Origin: Neonectria sp. B-13
Lineage: Eukaryota; Ascomycota; Sordariomycetes; Hypocreales; Nectriaceae
Assembly (NCBI GenBank): GCA_002682825.1
Contig: NOKP01000002.1
Coordinates: 4,756,309 to 4,820,308 of the forward strand
Reading direction: 5' to 3'
Length of the DNA stretch: 64,000 nucleotides
Shown: positions 1 to 10,835 of the stretch, piece by piece
How positions within the stretch are numbered: position 1 is the first letter of the stretch
Layout: each line of letters begins with the position of its first letter
Notes under the pieces: generated by a model
Database searches by the model: none
What the model was told of the DNA's origin: nothing
What the model saw: only the letters and a program-made list of their open reading frames with translations
Translations under genes and position numbers: made by a program

Positions 1-2397
1 CCTCCCAGCTCACCAGATCAGATGTCTCATATAGAGGGCCATTTGGGGCTATCTTCAACGCAATGTGATCCATATCCCAAGAGAGCACCGATGAGAGAGA
101 TGGTATGCCCGGCATCTTTGAGCTAAAGAGCCAAACATCATCATCGTCCTGATCAGACTCGTTGGCCGCTGATTCTTTTAGCTCACTGCTAATCTTTGCA
201 TCCGGATCGCCATCCCCAACAGCAAGCGCAGCGCCATGAGAAGTCGCCAATCTCTCCTCAGACATGCTGACAAAGGGCTTCTTGTCGAGGAGATCCAGGA
301 TCTCTCGATTCAGCGGATCCCACTCCAACGCCACAGGATCAAGAACAAACTGTGGGGAGTAGTCAATCTTGTACCGCATCTTGGGGCAGCTGTGGATATA
401 AAATCCTGGATACCACCAGCCATACCCTTCTTCCATTGCAAGAGCAATCTCGTAGAGAGCACCCAGCTTACCAGGGGCGTGCATGTGGATGCTTTCGTGG
501 TACAAAAAGTAGACGGAGCTTACGCAGTTCGGTAACAGATCAAGGACGCCAATGGCAACTAGTTTGCCGTCCAATCTGTAGCAATGGTGATAGGAGCCCA
601 AAAGGCGCTTGCGCCCATCCGAACCTAGCATCGTTTCGCGCCTTAGAGGGGAGTTGCAGAGGAAGCCCTTGAAGCCCTTCCGGTTGATCTCACCGGGAGA
701 ATCTTTGTGAACAACTCGCTGATAGTTTTCATAGACGACAAACTTTTCCTCAGTGAAGTCGTCATGCTCGAGCGTAACCTCGAGCTTGTGGGCGGCCTCT
801 GGAGGTTTCAGTAGCTTTGAATCCTCAGCCTCATGGATCCGTTCAATCAGGTCAAAGTGATTATCTCGCATTTTCGCCTGGTCTCGTGACTTGGGGTAGA
901 GACGCGCTGCCTCTTTGGCGTATGAATCGCCCATGACGTATCTGTTAAACCGGTTGAGGGTCTGCCGCTGGGCCCTGGACGGCTTAAACTCGCTCGAGTC
1001 AAGGCGGATGGTATAGTGAGGACAACAAGACCGTCGCTGATCTGGACGATACATGAGCGACCCAGAGCGCCTCCAGCATCTATCAACGAGGGTTTGGTAG
1101 AAGCTTGGGCTCAGTGAGCTGACTCTGGCATAGTACGAAAAGCCTATGATCCCACACAATGATTAGCCTCGGCATAGGACTAAGTGGTAATGTGGGAATA
1201 TGGAGGGCCAGCTTTAGTAAACCAGACCGGTGACCCATAATGTGTCAACGCAGGCAAACATGATACGAGATTTGAACACATGTAGGATTCAGTGTGCGAG
1301 GTGGTGTGAAGGCTCAAGGATGTAGAACAAGGGAAATTCACGTTTTGACTGACTCTTGCCGCGTGTTCCACAATAGCCGCATCTCGACGAGTTTGAGTAT
1401 CCTGATCTCGGGTCAGCCTTTGGTCCATGGAGGAGTGTGTATTGTTTCCGTGGGGGATAATTGGTAGCATCGTGAATCTCTTGAGTAAAGTGTTGAGGGC
1501 CGAACCGTGGGGGGAAGTGGGTGTGAGAATGAATGGGAGGATGATAACAACACCACAGTACAGTCATATGTGGTCACAATCGCAAGTGAGATGGACAAAG
1601 CTAAGTAGTTGCGAAGTCATCACGAAGAGCATTTGGAACGAAAGAAACCCAGTGAAGTCACAAGATACAAGCATATGTGGAGACTCGAAGTCCAAGTTTC
1701 GCGACGGCACGCCCAGTAATGCTCGGTTGCCCGACGATCAGCTTGGAGAGAGTGGAGGGGGCCGACGCGTGTGATGGGTTGTGTTATGCTGGCGGCAGGC
1801 AGCAAGGCCAGAGATCCGAGCCAGGCGGAGTTAAGTAGGTGAATGGTGGTGGTAGCGGTTGTAGAGGGAGGTAATGATGGTGGTGGTGCGCCAGTGCGAA
1901 GTACACACTCAGTACGCACAAGGCAAGACGCAGGCTGAGATCGAAGAGGAAGGGATGACAGCGATGGATGGACATGTGCCAGCGAGTGCTCAGACTCGGC
2001 AGGGGGGGGTGAGAGTGGATGTGGTGGATGTGATGTGATGGATGGATGGAGGGGCGTTAGCATTGGAATTGGCGTTGGTACTGGTGCGGCGGACGTAGAC
2101 GACGACGTAGGATTGTCGAAGGCCGAAGCCGAGATATGAGGTGGAGGAGCGCAGAGAAGTGAACAAAGCGAAAGTGACTTGGCCTGCCCGGGACGGGGAC
2201 AACGGGGCGCAACGGGGGGCCGGCGGCGGCGGGACTGGACCGCAGGGCGCCGGGCAGCCAACGACAAGCGGGCATTGCGGCACGGGTGCAAACGGTTGGA
2301 GCAGGACATGAGAAGATGAGAATAAGCACTCACCAATTGGCGACATATACTCGTACTGGGACGCATCTCCAGGGATGCGTATGCCGCTTGGTTCCAT
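1..2397 (-). CDS. ATE1: Arginyl-tRNA--protein transferase (3' end beyond window)
   Basis: Transfers arginine from Arg-tRNA to N-terminal acidic residues, marking proteins for the Arg/N-degron pathway in cytosol and nucleus. Exons on the minus strand: 2397-2334, 1401-1354, 1143-1 (continues off the left edge). The joined protein starts MEPSGIRIPG, then gives the conserved cysteine motif SNSSRCGYCG and, in exon 3, SYYARVSS, WRRSGSLMYRP and CCPHYTIRLD. Further on it has YRLDGKLVAIGVLDLLP and the family signature FYIHSCPKMRYKIDYSP. All three joins keep frame, and the splice sites are GT...AG. Intron 1 is 932 nt, very long for such a genome, and exon 2 is only 48 nt. The start is the first ATG in frame with the conserved N-terminus. 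Family identity is certain; the exon 1 assignment rests on the fit of ...MSPIG|YSNSSRCGYC to the family and on its GTGAGT donor. Confidence 0.93.
1402..2333 (-). other. Long intron 1 of ATE1
   Basis: This interval lies between the first coding exon (donor GTGAGT) and the 48-nt second exon (acceptor after CTGAC...ATCAG). It contains several open frames with a proline/serine-rich, low-complexity translation, which is what a pyrimidine-rich non-coding strand gives in this GC-rich genome. I see no conserved protein in it. Confidence 0.7.
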
Positions 2398-5300
2398 CGT
2401 GGGTCTGAGAGAAGTACGACTGGAGCCGCGTAGTTCCAAGCCAGCTTTTGCTGTTCTGGTGATGGCTTTGGATCTGGCGATGGCAGGATGCGATGGTGGC
2501 AGACGGCGAGGGGGGCCGGGCTAGGCACAAGTGAGGCTACCCAAGACGGGCAAGTCGGTGCGTGAGGGGCCGGACGGTGAGACGGGGTTGAGTTGGAGGG
2601 TCGGTCTCGGTGGAGGGGTAGTGGACGATTGGCGATAGGGATCGCGTGCCAGCTTTCCAGCACCCGGGTCGATTCGATGTGAGTGCGTGGGATGAGTCGT
2701 CGGACAAGTTCGCCGAGTGAGTGGCTCGTCTGCCTTGTGGAAGGGTGTGATCGAGGTTAGGGCGGTGTTTGCGATCTGGACGACAGGCGACAGGCTGCTT
2801 GCGACAGGGAGCAGTCGAGCAGGGGGGGTGAGCACGTTGCCGGGAACGGGGAGCTTGAGGGTTGGGGGCTTGGGCTTGGGCTTGGGAGCTTGGTGCCGTA
2901 ATTAACAGCCAACCCAGCTCTCGATCCTTGGGGAGGGGATGAGGGGAGGAGGGGAAGAATTAGACAAGTCGGGAAGCCGAGGGGCCCAGGAAGGCGGATT
3001 GTTTCCGGGAGGGGATGGGAGGCGGCTGCAGAGCGAGCACGATACGGGGCTCGCAAGATTAGATGACAGAAGGAAAGGAATAAAGATGCGGATGTCTGCG
3101 GATGTCTGGATACCAAACCCAGTGGGCGTGGTTTCAAGTGTTGAGGATGCAGCTTGGAGATTGAGGGGTGGTGACTGGTTGGCCTACTAAAGTAAGTGGA
3201 AGAAAGGTACGGCACGAAGTACCTACTAGGGATGGCAGGCACGCACGCACGCGCCAGCGTCCAGTAAGTCGGATGTAGAGTCACCGACTATCAACTGCGG
3301 GGTGGCAGAACAGCTTTCCCCTTTGACTCGTGCACTTCGTCCTTCGTAGCCGCATGCTTTGTTTTTGGAGGCTTATTCGGTCTTGGCTTGGCTTGGCTGC
3401 TTGATCCTTGGCCATTACTGTTTATTAGTGAGACACCCCACCCTCTGCGTCGGTGTTCGGTGTCAGTGACAGTATCGGTGTCCGCTGTTGACCTGTTGAA
3501 GGAGGATCTCCCCCTCCCCCCCGCCGACCGAGTAGAGGGCGAGGGGTTGTTTGGGTCCAGTCCAGCGGATCCAAGTGCTGAGGCTCCCGAATTGCAGAAG
3601 GACAGGGGTTGTTTCAAGGGACCTACCAACCTTACTTCCTTTGAGCCTGGAACCCTGACAGAGTTTACGATTCCTGGGCATGATGAGGGGTCATCCGTCC
3701 TAAGTAGCCACGGGGATGGTGTACTTACCGATCCGAGCCTTGTACTCCGCCTATACGTTCGAACGTGCCTGAGGTGAGGTGGCTGGAAAAAGGAGCGACC
3801 AAGATCTAAGGATCGGGTGCGTCGATGGCGATGTTTGGTTCTCAGCCGATACACATCTGGCCTGATGAGGCACCAATAGCGAACCCTCGCAGGTCCAAAA
3901 CTCATGTACAGTCAGTACCTTTACTTTCTTCCCAGCTTTGCCACGGCGGAATAAGATGAGATGAGGAACACGCAGGAAACACGATCGCCTTGGCTTACGG
4001 TGGCCAATACCCTCGACGCAATGCACATGGCGGGCTTCCTTGCATGGTGCAGCTTCCCCTCCTGTGCGACCCGATCAAGCAAGCAAACAAGCATCTTTTG
4101 TCCTCACTACCATGCGCTCCGACCAAATTATTTTATTTTAGACTTGGATTAGCACTCCTAGTACTTGGGCACGCTGGGGAGGTATCCGCTCTGGGGTCTC
4201 CATCACGCTGCAGCTCTGTTTGATAGAAGGACAAGGCACGACACACCACATCGTCCGACCGATGAGGGCTTTTTACTACCCTATTCCTGCCCTCGGTCCT
4301 ATCGCCGGAGCACTCATGGTAGAGATTTGGGGTTGTGGAACTAGGCTAGGGAGGGCCGACGCTACGAGATGTCCGGTAAGAGTGACTAGTATGGAGACTG
4401 GTGGGTTGATCGTCTACTTAACGGATGCAGAGTGCAGCAGATGGATGGGCAAACTGGAATCGGAACATGGCCGGCGTCATCTTCTGGCTTGATGCTTCAC
4501 GAACAATCAAGTACACACGGGGTTTGAACATCCTATTTGAATGCACGGCATGACGTCCCCCCCGTTTCTCCAGACACCGGGCATACACCAGGCTCACCAG
4601 CCATAGCCCGTAGCGCCATTATCACGTCAAGACATGTCGGCGGCTGTCCGTCATGGAAAAGGCCTGGCTGCGGATGAATCACGTCGAGCCCAATTGGTCA
4701 CCCCGGTTGCGCCAGCCGTGACGACTAGGGCCTTTCTTCTTCGTCGTGTTCTTTCTTCCTCCAACTCTTGTCCCAAACGTGCAAGGAAGGTGTGGACGGA
4801 CTAAGGCACTCCAGCAGCTGCAGGCGAGGGCGGCAGCGCAAGACAGGGCGGGCTCCCCCCACCATCCATGCCCATGACGCAGGAGCTCGTCGACGTCGAT
4901 GAACCTATCATTAGCAACATGTGAACAAGAGATCGAGCTGGAGCGAGGGCGGAAGACGGCTGCAGTCAAACGCCGCCCGCGATGGCTAACCCCACGCTGC
5001 AAGCGTCGTCCGCGTGCTGATATACCGACTCGAGACGTGGTTGGCGAAAGGGCCTGATGGCACAGCCAAGCATGGCGGCGACATGGTCAGGCCTAGTCGA
5101 GAATTGGCCGAAGCATCCTCATTTGTACGTTTGGGCTGTTGATGTGCCCACCATCCTGGAGCGCGCTGTTGTCCAGAAGCCCAGGTTAACGCCCTTACGA
5201 AATACTGCATGTCCATCTCCCCTTTGGATGATACTTTCAATGCTTTCTCCAAGTATCGTCAGACTCCCCGTCTCCGTCGTCGTGCTGTGACATCCCCGGT

Positions 5301-5946
5301 TATTCCATGAGTCTTGACGTCGTTACGGATACTGACATGTTGGGAGCTTCCACTGCCAGTGGCACCACGCAACAGGCTCCTTTGTCACTCCATCCATCCC
5401 CGGCGACGGGCTAATTAACAGGCTACGGGCGGGACGAGCGGAGAGTGAATACGCAGGCCGCCAGCCGCAACGATAGAGAGTAGAAAAAGGCAGACCGGGG
5501 GCCTGGGTCGATCTGGGATTGTCTGTCTGTCCGTCCGTATACTTCGTACTTTGTTTCTATTCTCTCTCCGCCTTGCGCTTCGGGCTTCGCTTCCTCCACA
5601 CACACCTCCATGCCATCCGTCTCCAGCGCTCTCCAGCTCCATGCTTAAGGAGAGGGAGGACATAGAAACGGGGTGGGAGGGGCGTGCATCACTGAAAGAA
5701 AAAGACTCCAAACCAAGTACCTTCTAGCAACCTTGCGCATCCCCATCCCCATCCCCATGCTCTCCGTCTGGCACATCCCATTCCATCCACGTCTGCGTCC
5801 ACGCCCACGCCCACGTCCAACTTATGACCTCGACACCGCCGGGTTGCCGTGCCCTCGTGGGCGGTAACTAAATGAAGCTTCCTCATCCAACCCTGAGGTA
5901 AGGTGAGGTGGCAGCCCTTGCTCTTTCCAGCTAGGTTAGTTCGAGT

Positions 5947-5953
5947 ATAAAAC
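5947..5953 (+). promoter_or_regulatory. TATA-box-like element (TATAAAA)
   Basis: A perfect TATAAAA is followed by a long pyrimidine-rich plus-strand stretch. It would fit a transcription start near 5980 for the Nudix gene whose ATG is at 7259, implying a leader of about 1.3 kb or a leader intron. The position is only suggestive; no transcript data are available. Confidence 0.3.
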
Positions 5954-6480
5954 CAACTGGCTCTGCCACTGCCGGGGCGTCTCCTTTCCCCGTCTATTGC
6001 CCGATGGCACGAGACATGCAACGGCCGTCCAGCTTGCAGAGCAATTCGTCTCTGCCTTCTTTCATTCTACGTCAGCCCAGCTTCTTGCCATTGATTCTCC
6101 CGCTCCCTCCTCCTGCTCCCCCGCCGCAAGCCGCTGCCCTCTAACAGTCAACTTTGCCCTGACTCGCCGCGCCTCAGTCACTTGGGGTTATCCTGACCGG
6201 ACCCTTTGTTTCCCGTCTAGACTCCCAGGCTCACCAAGGGGAAACCAGGCTTCTCCGCCGTCTAGCACCACTCCGGCCGTCGCCAGCTCGAGAAATTGAG
6301 CAAGTGCCTTACCCTGCACCTTTTCAGACCCATTGGCAGCGACTATCCAAATTTGTCGCTGCTCTCTGTTCGTCACTGCTACTGCCAGCTCTCCAGTTCT
6401 CTCAGTCCCAGCGCTCAGCTCTCCGATATCTCCGTATCGCCGTCGCCGCGCTTTGCCAGTTGGCCCCCCTAGCAGGCCCC

Positions 6481-6512
6481 TCTGTGGTTCTGTGGTTCTG
6501 TGGTTCTGTGGT
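6481..6512 (+). repeat. Four tandem copies of an 8-bp unit (TCTGTGGT)
   Basis: TCTGTGGT is repeated four times without interruption, followed by two imperfect copies of a CCAGCCTCTG unit. It is a simple-sequence tract in the presumed leader/promoter of the Nudix gene. Confidence 0.8.
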
Positions 6513-7258
6513 GCCAGCCTCTGCGCCAGCCTCTGAGTGCTGATTCACAGTGCTGCTCTCCCCCCTCCCCGCGAGTTCCTGGCTCGATCTGAGGCTTTCG
6601 TTGAGGCGAAACCCTCTCCACCGCCATCCGGCACAAGTCAACAAAAGAAAGCTCTGCGCACTTCATCACATCAGAGTTTTGCCTCGCACGCATAACTCCA
6701 CGCCCGGTTGACCCAGCGAAAACCCTCGGGTTCCACACCATCCATCTTCCAAGACGACGGGGCCCAGCAATTGCGCTTGCGCCGCCTCTGCTGCTGGCTC
6801 GAGTTTCCGGGTTGTTAGTCGCGCCCCTCCCCAGTCGCCAATCCCGCCGAATCTTGTCCGCTCCCTGAGTTTCCCTGAGTCCCTCTGGAGCCAAAAGTTG
6901 GGGACGTTTTGCGCATGCGCGCGCCCACACCTTCATCAAACCGTTATATCACCAGCCAGCTCCTTGCCTGGAGTGACTGGGTCCTCTCCCGAGCCCTCCC
7001 CGACCATAACCACAACCACTCTTCTCCCCATCTTTCTCCGCAACCTGCTCCTGTCGACGATGCATCGCAAGGCGCTCTGAACCACCGCCCGCCCGTCGCA
7101 GGTTCCTTCTCGACCCAGGGGACATCCGCTCCGTTCCGCTCCAGCCGCGGACCGCAAAGCCTCCCCGTCGCCGTCGCATCACATCGAGCCTTTGTCTCAC
7201 CCCCAATCCGACCATCCGAATCCCCGATCCATCCCGACCACAACGACCGTCCACTAAC

Positions 7259-7990
7259 ATGTCGAGTTCTGCCTCTGGCGACTCGAGCGGTCGGTCAATG
7301 GAGTCTCGGACCGGCAGAAGCAAGCAACGTGAGTCTCCTCCATCGTGTGATTTTCACCAATCTTGAACCCCGCGGCTCGATCCAGGTCTGTGCCTGAGGT
7401 GCGCCTGCGCCTGCGCCTGCGCATACGCTGCGCTGCGCTTGCGTCTGGTCCCTTGGTGTGCACCTCCAACCGTATCCCGCAACCAGTGCTGCATCCTCTC
7501 CCCTCTTCGTCGCCCACCTCGACTATTTGCCGTGCAGCTCAGGACCCACTGACACCGTCTCCCCGATGTAGGCTACAACACCAAAGGAGAGCGTCTCGTC
7601 GCCGGCATCGTGCCCCTCACCCCCGATCAGAACTATGTGCTGTTGATCCAGTCTACCCGCCGAAAAGGCTGGGTTCTGCCCAAGGGCGGCTGGGAGTCGG
7701 ACGAGACATGCCAGGAGGCCGCCGAGCGTGAGGCTTGGGAAGAGGCTGGCATCGCCATCCAGATCAACTATGACCTGGGTGATATTGAGGAGAAGCGGCC
7801 ACAAAAGTCATCCAAGGATCGGTCAAGATATCACTTTTTCGAGGGTACCGTCACCAATGAGTATGACGATTGGCCCGAGAAGCATAAGCGCGAGCGCCAG
7901 TGGTTCACCTTTACCCAGGCATGGGAGCATCTGACCACCCGACCGGAGCTCCAGGAGGCCTTGAACCGGTGTACAATGAATCGGCTGTAG
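7259..7990 (+). CDS. Diphosphoinositol polyphosphate phosphohydrolase (Nudix, Ddp1/Aps1-like)
   Basis: Small Nudix hydrolase predicted to cleave diphosphoinositol polyphosphates and diadenosine polyphosphates, and possibly polyphosphate, in the cytosol. Exons 7259-7328 and 7572-7990; 162 residues. The 243-nt intron has a GTGAGT donor and a GTAG acceptor, and the joined codon reads R24 in SKQRYNTKGERLVAG. The Nudix box runs from G62 to I84, with the catalytic REAWEEAGI at R76-I84 preceded by KGWVLPKGGWE, as expected for the DIPP/Aps1 subfamily. A C-terminal segment (RQWFTFTQAWEHL) matches the closing helix of that group. The serine-rich N-terminal 22 residues are probably disordered. The ATG is the first in frame in exon 1. 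The family is sure; the in vivo substrate is inferred from the subfamily. Confidence 0.93.
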
Positions 7991-9030
7991 CTTCACGAAG
8001 CAGCTCTTTATGACTTTTCATGTGGGCCAGCCTCCGGCGCTGACGATCTGCCCTCTGCATCTTTGATGCGCGTCCTGGGCTCTCCTGGGACGATCCTCGC
8101 TCACAACCGACCGCGAGTGAGATGGGCTCTTATTCTCTCCCGACACCAGTCTCAAATAATCGGGTTATTAGACGGGAAAAAAACTTGGGTCAAACATGGA
8201 GAACCCAGGAATGGGGCCTGGGGACCAATCTCCATTGCTTTTACCCGATCGTGCTCTGCTATGGCAGAGGCCACCATATGTGCATCGGTCCCACGGCGTT
8301 TTCGGTTGGAGTGTTATGATAGAGTATTTACAAAATCCAAGAAATTAAGGCGGGATGGTATATTAAACGGAAAACATGGTGCACACATCCAGGGGGTTGT
8401 CGTTGAGAGACGGCGAAAAATACAAACGGCTCAAGGATTCTTGGGTAGGTCTTCTCAGGCAGTTTAGTGACGAGAACACAGTGGTGAGAGATTTGGAGAA
8501 GCTTAAGAAAAGCATAGAAATCACCATTATCTTTGCTAACTAAAGAGTGACGTGGATGAGGGGATGATGAGTGAGGTGAGACGAGAAAACATGGACGAAT
8601 TCACTGATGCAACTGCGCAGCGAATCACTAGGATTCTAGTCTAGATGCTTGCATCATGCCAACCTGCCAACTTGCTTGCACCTTGATCTAGCGCTGCCCC
8701 GCCAAGCCCAAAAACTGCCCCTCATTCGCCCCTCCATTGACTTTTTCCCGCCCCGCATTAACGGCCAAACATTCAGCTCCAGTGACGTGAGTCACCTGAC
8801 ACAGCACGTGATTCCATCTTATCGATAACGGCCACGGCAACGTCTGCTGGCTCGACAGGGAAGCATGCATCGACGACACAGCTCGCTCTCCATTCCATTC
8901 CTGACAACGACCGACAAGTCAGTCATGTTCATATGAAAAGCAGACCCGGCGGAGCGAATTTCATGGACCCTAACCTATCAACCTGAACACGACCACACCT
9001 GCGCCCCAACACGACGACGCCCATGATATA
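7991..9030. other. Intergenic region
   Basis: Spacer between two plus-strand genes, holding the 3' region of the Nudix gene and the promoter/leader of LSM1. Short frames only. The last 110 bases contain two small upstream ORFs before the LSM1 start. Confidence 0.6.
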
Positions 9031-9031
9031 A
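8963..9031 (+). promoter_or_regulatory. Two short uORFs in the LSM1 leader
   Basis: A seven-codon uORF runs 8963-8986. A two-codon uORF (ATG ATA TAA) runs 9023-9031, so its stop codon shares one base with the LSM1 ATG at 9031 (TAATG). Both are read directly from the sequence. Whether they lie in the mRNA depends on the unknown transcription start. Confidence 0.5.
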
Positions 9032-9794
9032 TGGAGAACCTCTCCATCTCCGATGCCCCTCCGCAGGGGGCCCCTCCATCCCAGGGACGCGGCGTTCCCC
9101 AGGCGCCACCCCAGCTGCCGCCGCAGATGTTTACGACGGCTGCGCAGCTGTTGGACCTCACCGACAGTACGACTCTCACTGTGACGTTGTGCCCTTTTTG
9201 ATGTGGACTGCTGTTGGAGCACCCATGGGATGGGGATCGTCGTGTGCTGACGGAGGCATAAAACTTGCAGAGAAACTTATGATCGCTCTGCGCGACGGAA
9301 GGAAACTCATTGGAGTGCTACGAAGCTGGGATCAATTCGGTGGGTAGTTGCGCAATCCCCAGCATCCTGTTGTTCGCCGTGTGCACTCTCGTTGCCTTGG
9401 AATCAACGGAGAGGAGCTCGAGAAACCAGTATTACGAATCTTTTCTAACTGCCTCCCTTTGCAACCAACAGCCAACCTGGTCCTCCAATCGACGACGGAG
9501 CGCATATTCGCCACAGACCCTGATTCAGAGAACACCGACCGACCTACTGGAGTGTTCGCCGACGTATCGCACGGCATTTTCCTCGTGCGCGGCGAGAACG
9601 TTTTGCTCCTCGGAGAGATTGACCTGGACAAGGATGACGACCCGCCGCCAGGCTTTGTCCCCGCCGAGCTCGAGCTAGTGAAGCGCCTGGCGGAGGAGAA
9701 GAAGGCCGCCGAAAAGGTGCGAGAGAAGTCGCGGCTGAAGAAGCTCGCCAAGCTAGGCTTTGAGGGAGAGAACTTGGGAGAGATTCTGCTGTAG
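9031..9794 (+). CDS. LSM1: U6 snRNA-associated Sm-like protein LSm1
   Basis: Subunit of the cytoplasmic Lsm1-7/Pat1 ring that binds oligoadenylated mRNA 3' ends and activates decapping in P-bodies. Exons 9031-9166, 9271-9339 and 9472-9794; 175 residues. The Sm1 motif crosses introns 1 and 2 (LTDKKLMIALRDGRKLIGVL, then RSWDQF|ANLVLQ). The Sm2 motif is GIFLVRGENVLLLGEIDLD. The extended charged C-terminal helix rich in Lys/Glu is typical of Lsm1 and is needed for RNA binding in yeast. The N-terminal extension rich in Pro/Gln is not conserved. Introns are 104 and 132 nt; intron 2 has a TTCTAACT branch site. Splice junctions restore the family sequence exactly. Confidence 0.95.
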
Positions 9795-10835
9795 AGTTGG
9801 CGGTAAGCAACCATACATGGGCTAAGGAATTATTAGATGAAGGGACCTAGCGATAACTGGAACAGAAGTGACAGTGGTGGATGCAGTTGTTACTCCGACT
9901 AGAAACTAGGGGGCTACTGGGCAGAATATTGTGAAATGCCCTTTAGCCGAGACCCGAATGAGACGACTTTTTGACTCAGGAGTCGGTGCTGGGACCTTGG
10001 ACCTTGTAGGCGATTATGGCCGAGAGGTAGTTGGTTTATATAGCATGACCATTCATGTTTTGCCATACTAGAGGCGTCATGTGCATGACGTGTTTTGTCT
10101 GCTGCCATACATCGAGCTTCCATATCCCGAGGGAACAGAAGACTGGACTGGGAATATTGATGAGCACCTAGGAAGCACGGCTGAAACCCGAAGAGTGATT
10201 CAAATCAAGGTGAGGGTGAGGAGTATGATACGTTATGACAGTATCGAGGCGAGAGAAGATATCTGTGAATCTTGTGTTGCGCAGGTGCATCGTCCAGTTC
10301 ACTCACAGCCAAACTTGGCCTTGGAGAGCTATTCGCAGCCTGGACGTTTCACAACCATAGACAACCGTCTGATTCCAATGCCATATGTATCAATCGACCA
10401 ACCTGTTCGACGGCACAGCTTGAAACTGACAATTGATTTGATGGTTGATCTAGCGAAGCAGTCGGCACTCCTAGCAACGAGTATGTCTCGCGCCACGTCT
10501 AGGATGATGACGACTCACTGACACTTATACTCTAATATCACCCAATTCGCAAACCGTGGCTACTGTTTGATATTTTTAATTACTATACAGAGCTTCGATG
10601 GTTTTTTAGATGTGTGTGGAGTCTCGTTGGCTCACTATTGTACACTGTCCTCCCTTCAAACGGGGGACCTCACTCCACCAACTCATGCAACGGTTAATAC
10701 AGCCTGGTGTAGGTAAGTCATGGGTGCCAGAACGCCTTCGTGTAAATCATATCCGTCCCCGTCTTTCTTCCCCGTTTTAAATATCAACCAATCTCCTCTC
10801 CAATCTTTGGGTGGTGCGTATGCCGTTCTTTCGGT
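9795..10835. other. Convergent intergenic region
   Basis: Lies between the ends of LSM1 (plus) and the unknown mitochondrial-type gene (minus). A plus-strand open frame reaches 10521 but lacks a good ATG near its 5' end and resembles no family, so I do not call it. Confidence 0.6.

Larger units (their letters stand above)
2398..7258. other. Intergenic region, no supported gene (4.9 kb)
   Basis: Divergent spacer between ATE1 (minus) and the Nudix hydrolase gene (plus). The open frames here are short or low-complexity and lack conserved motifs. From about 5950 to 7258 the plus strand is rich in C and T, as in a long fungal promoter/5' leader. Simple repeats occur at about 5740-5820 (CCCCAT- and CCACG-type) and 6481-6512. 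Confidence 0.6.

Noticed and set aside
1620..2663. A 347-codon minus-strand open frame overlapping ATE1 intron 1 and exon 1
   Set aside because: Its translation is Pro/Ser/Arg low-complexity, it starts at a non-ATG codon, and it conflicts with the better supported ATE1 exon 1 in another frame.
10081..10521. 146-codon plus-strand open frame in the LSM1 3' flank
   Set aside because: It begins at a GTG, the first real ATG is far inside, and the sequence shows no domain or conserved pattern.
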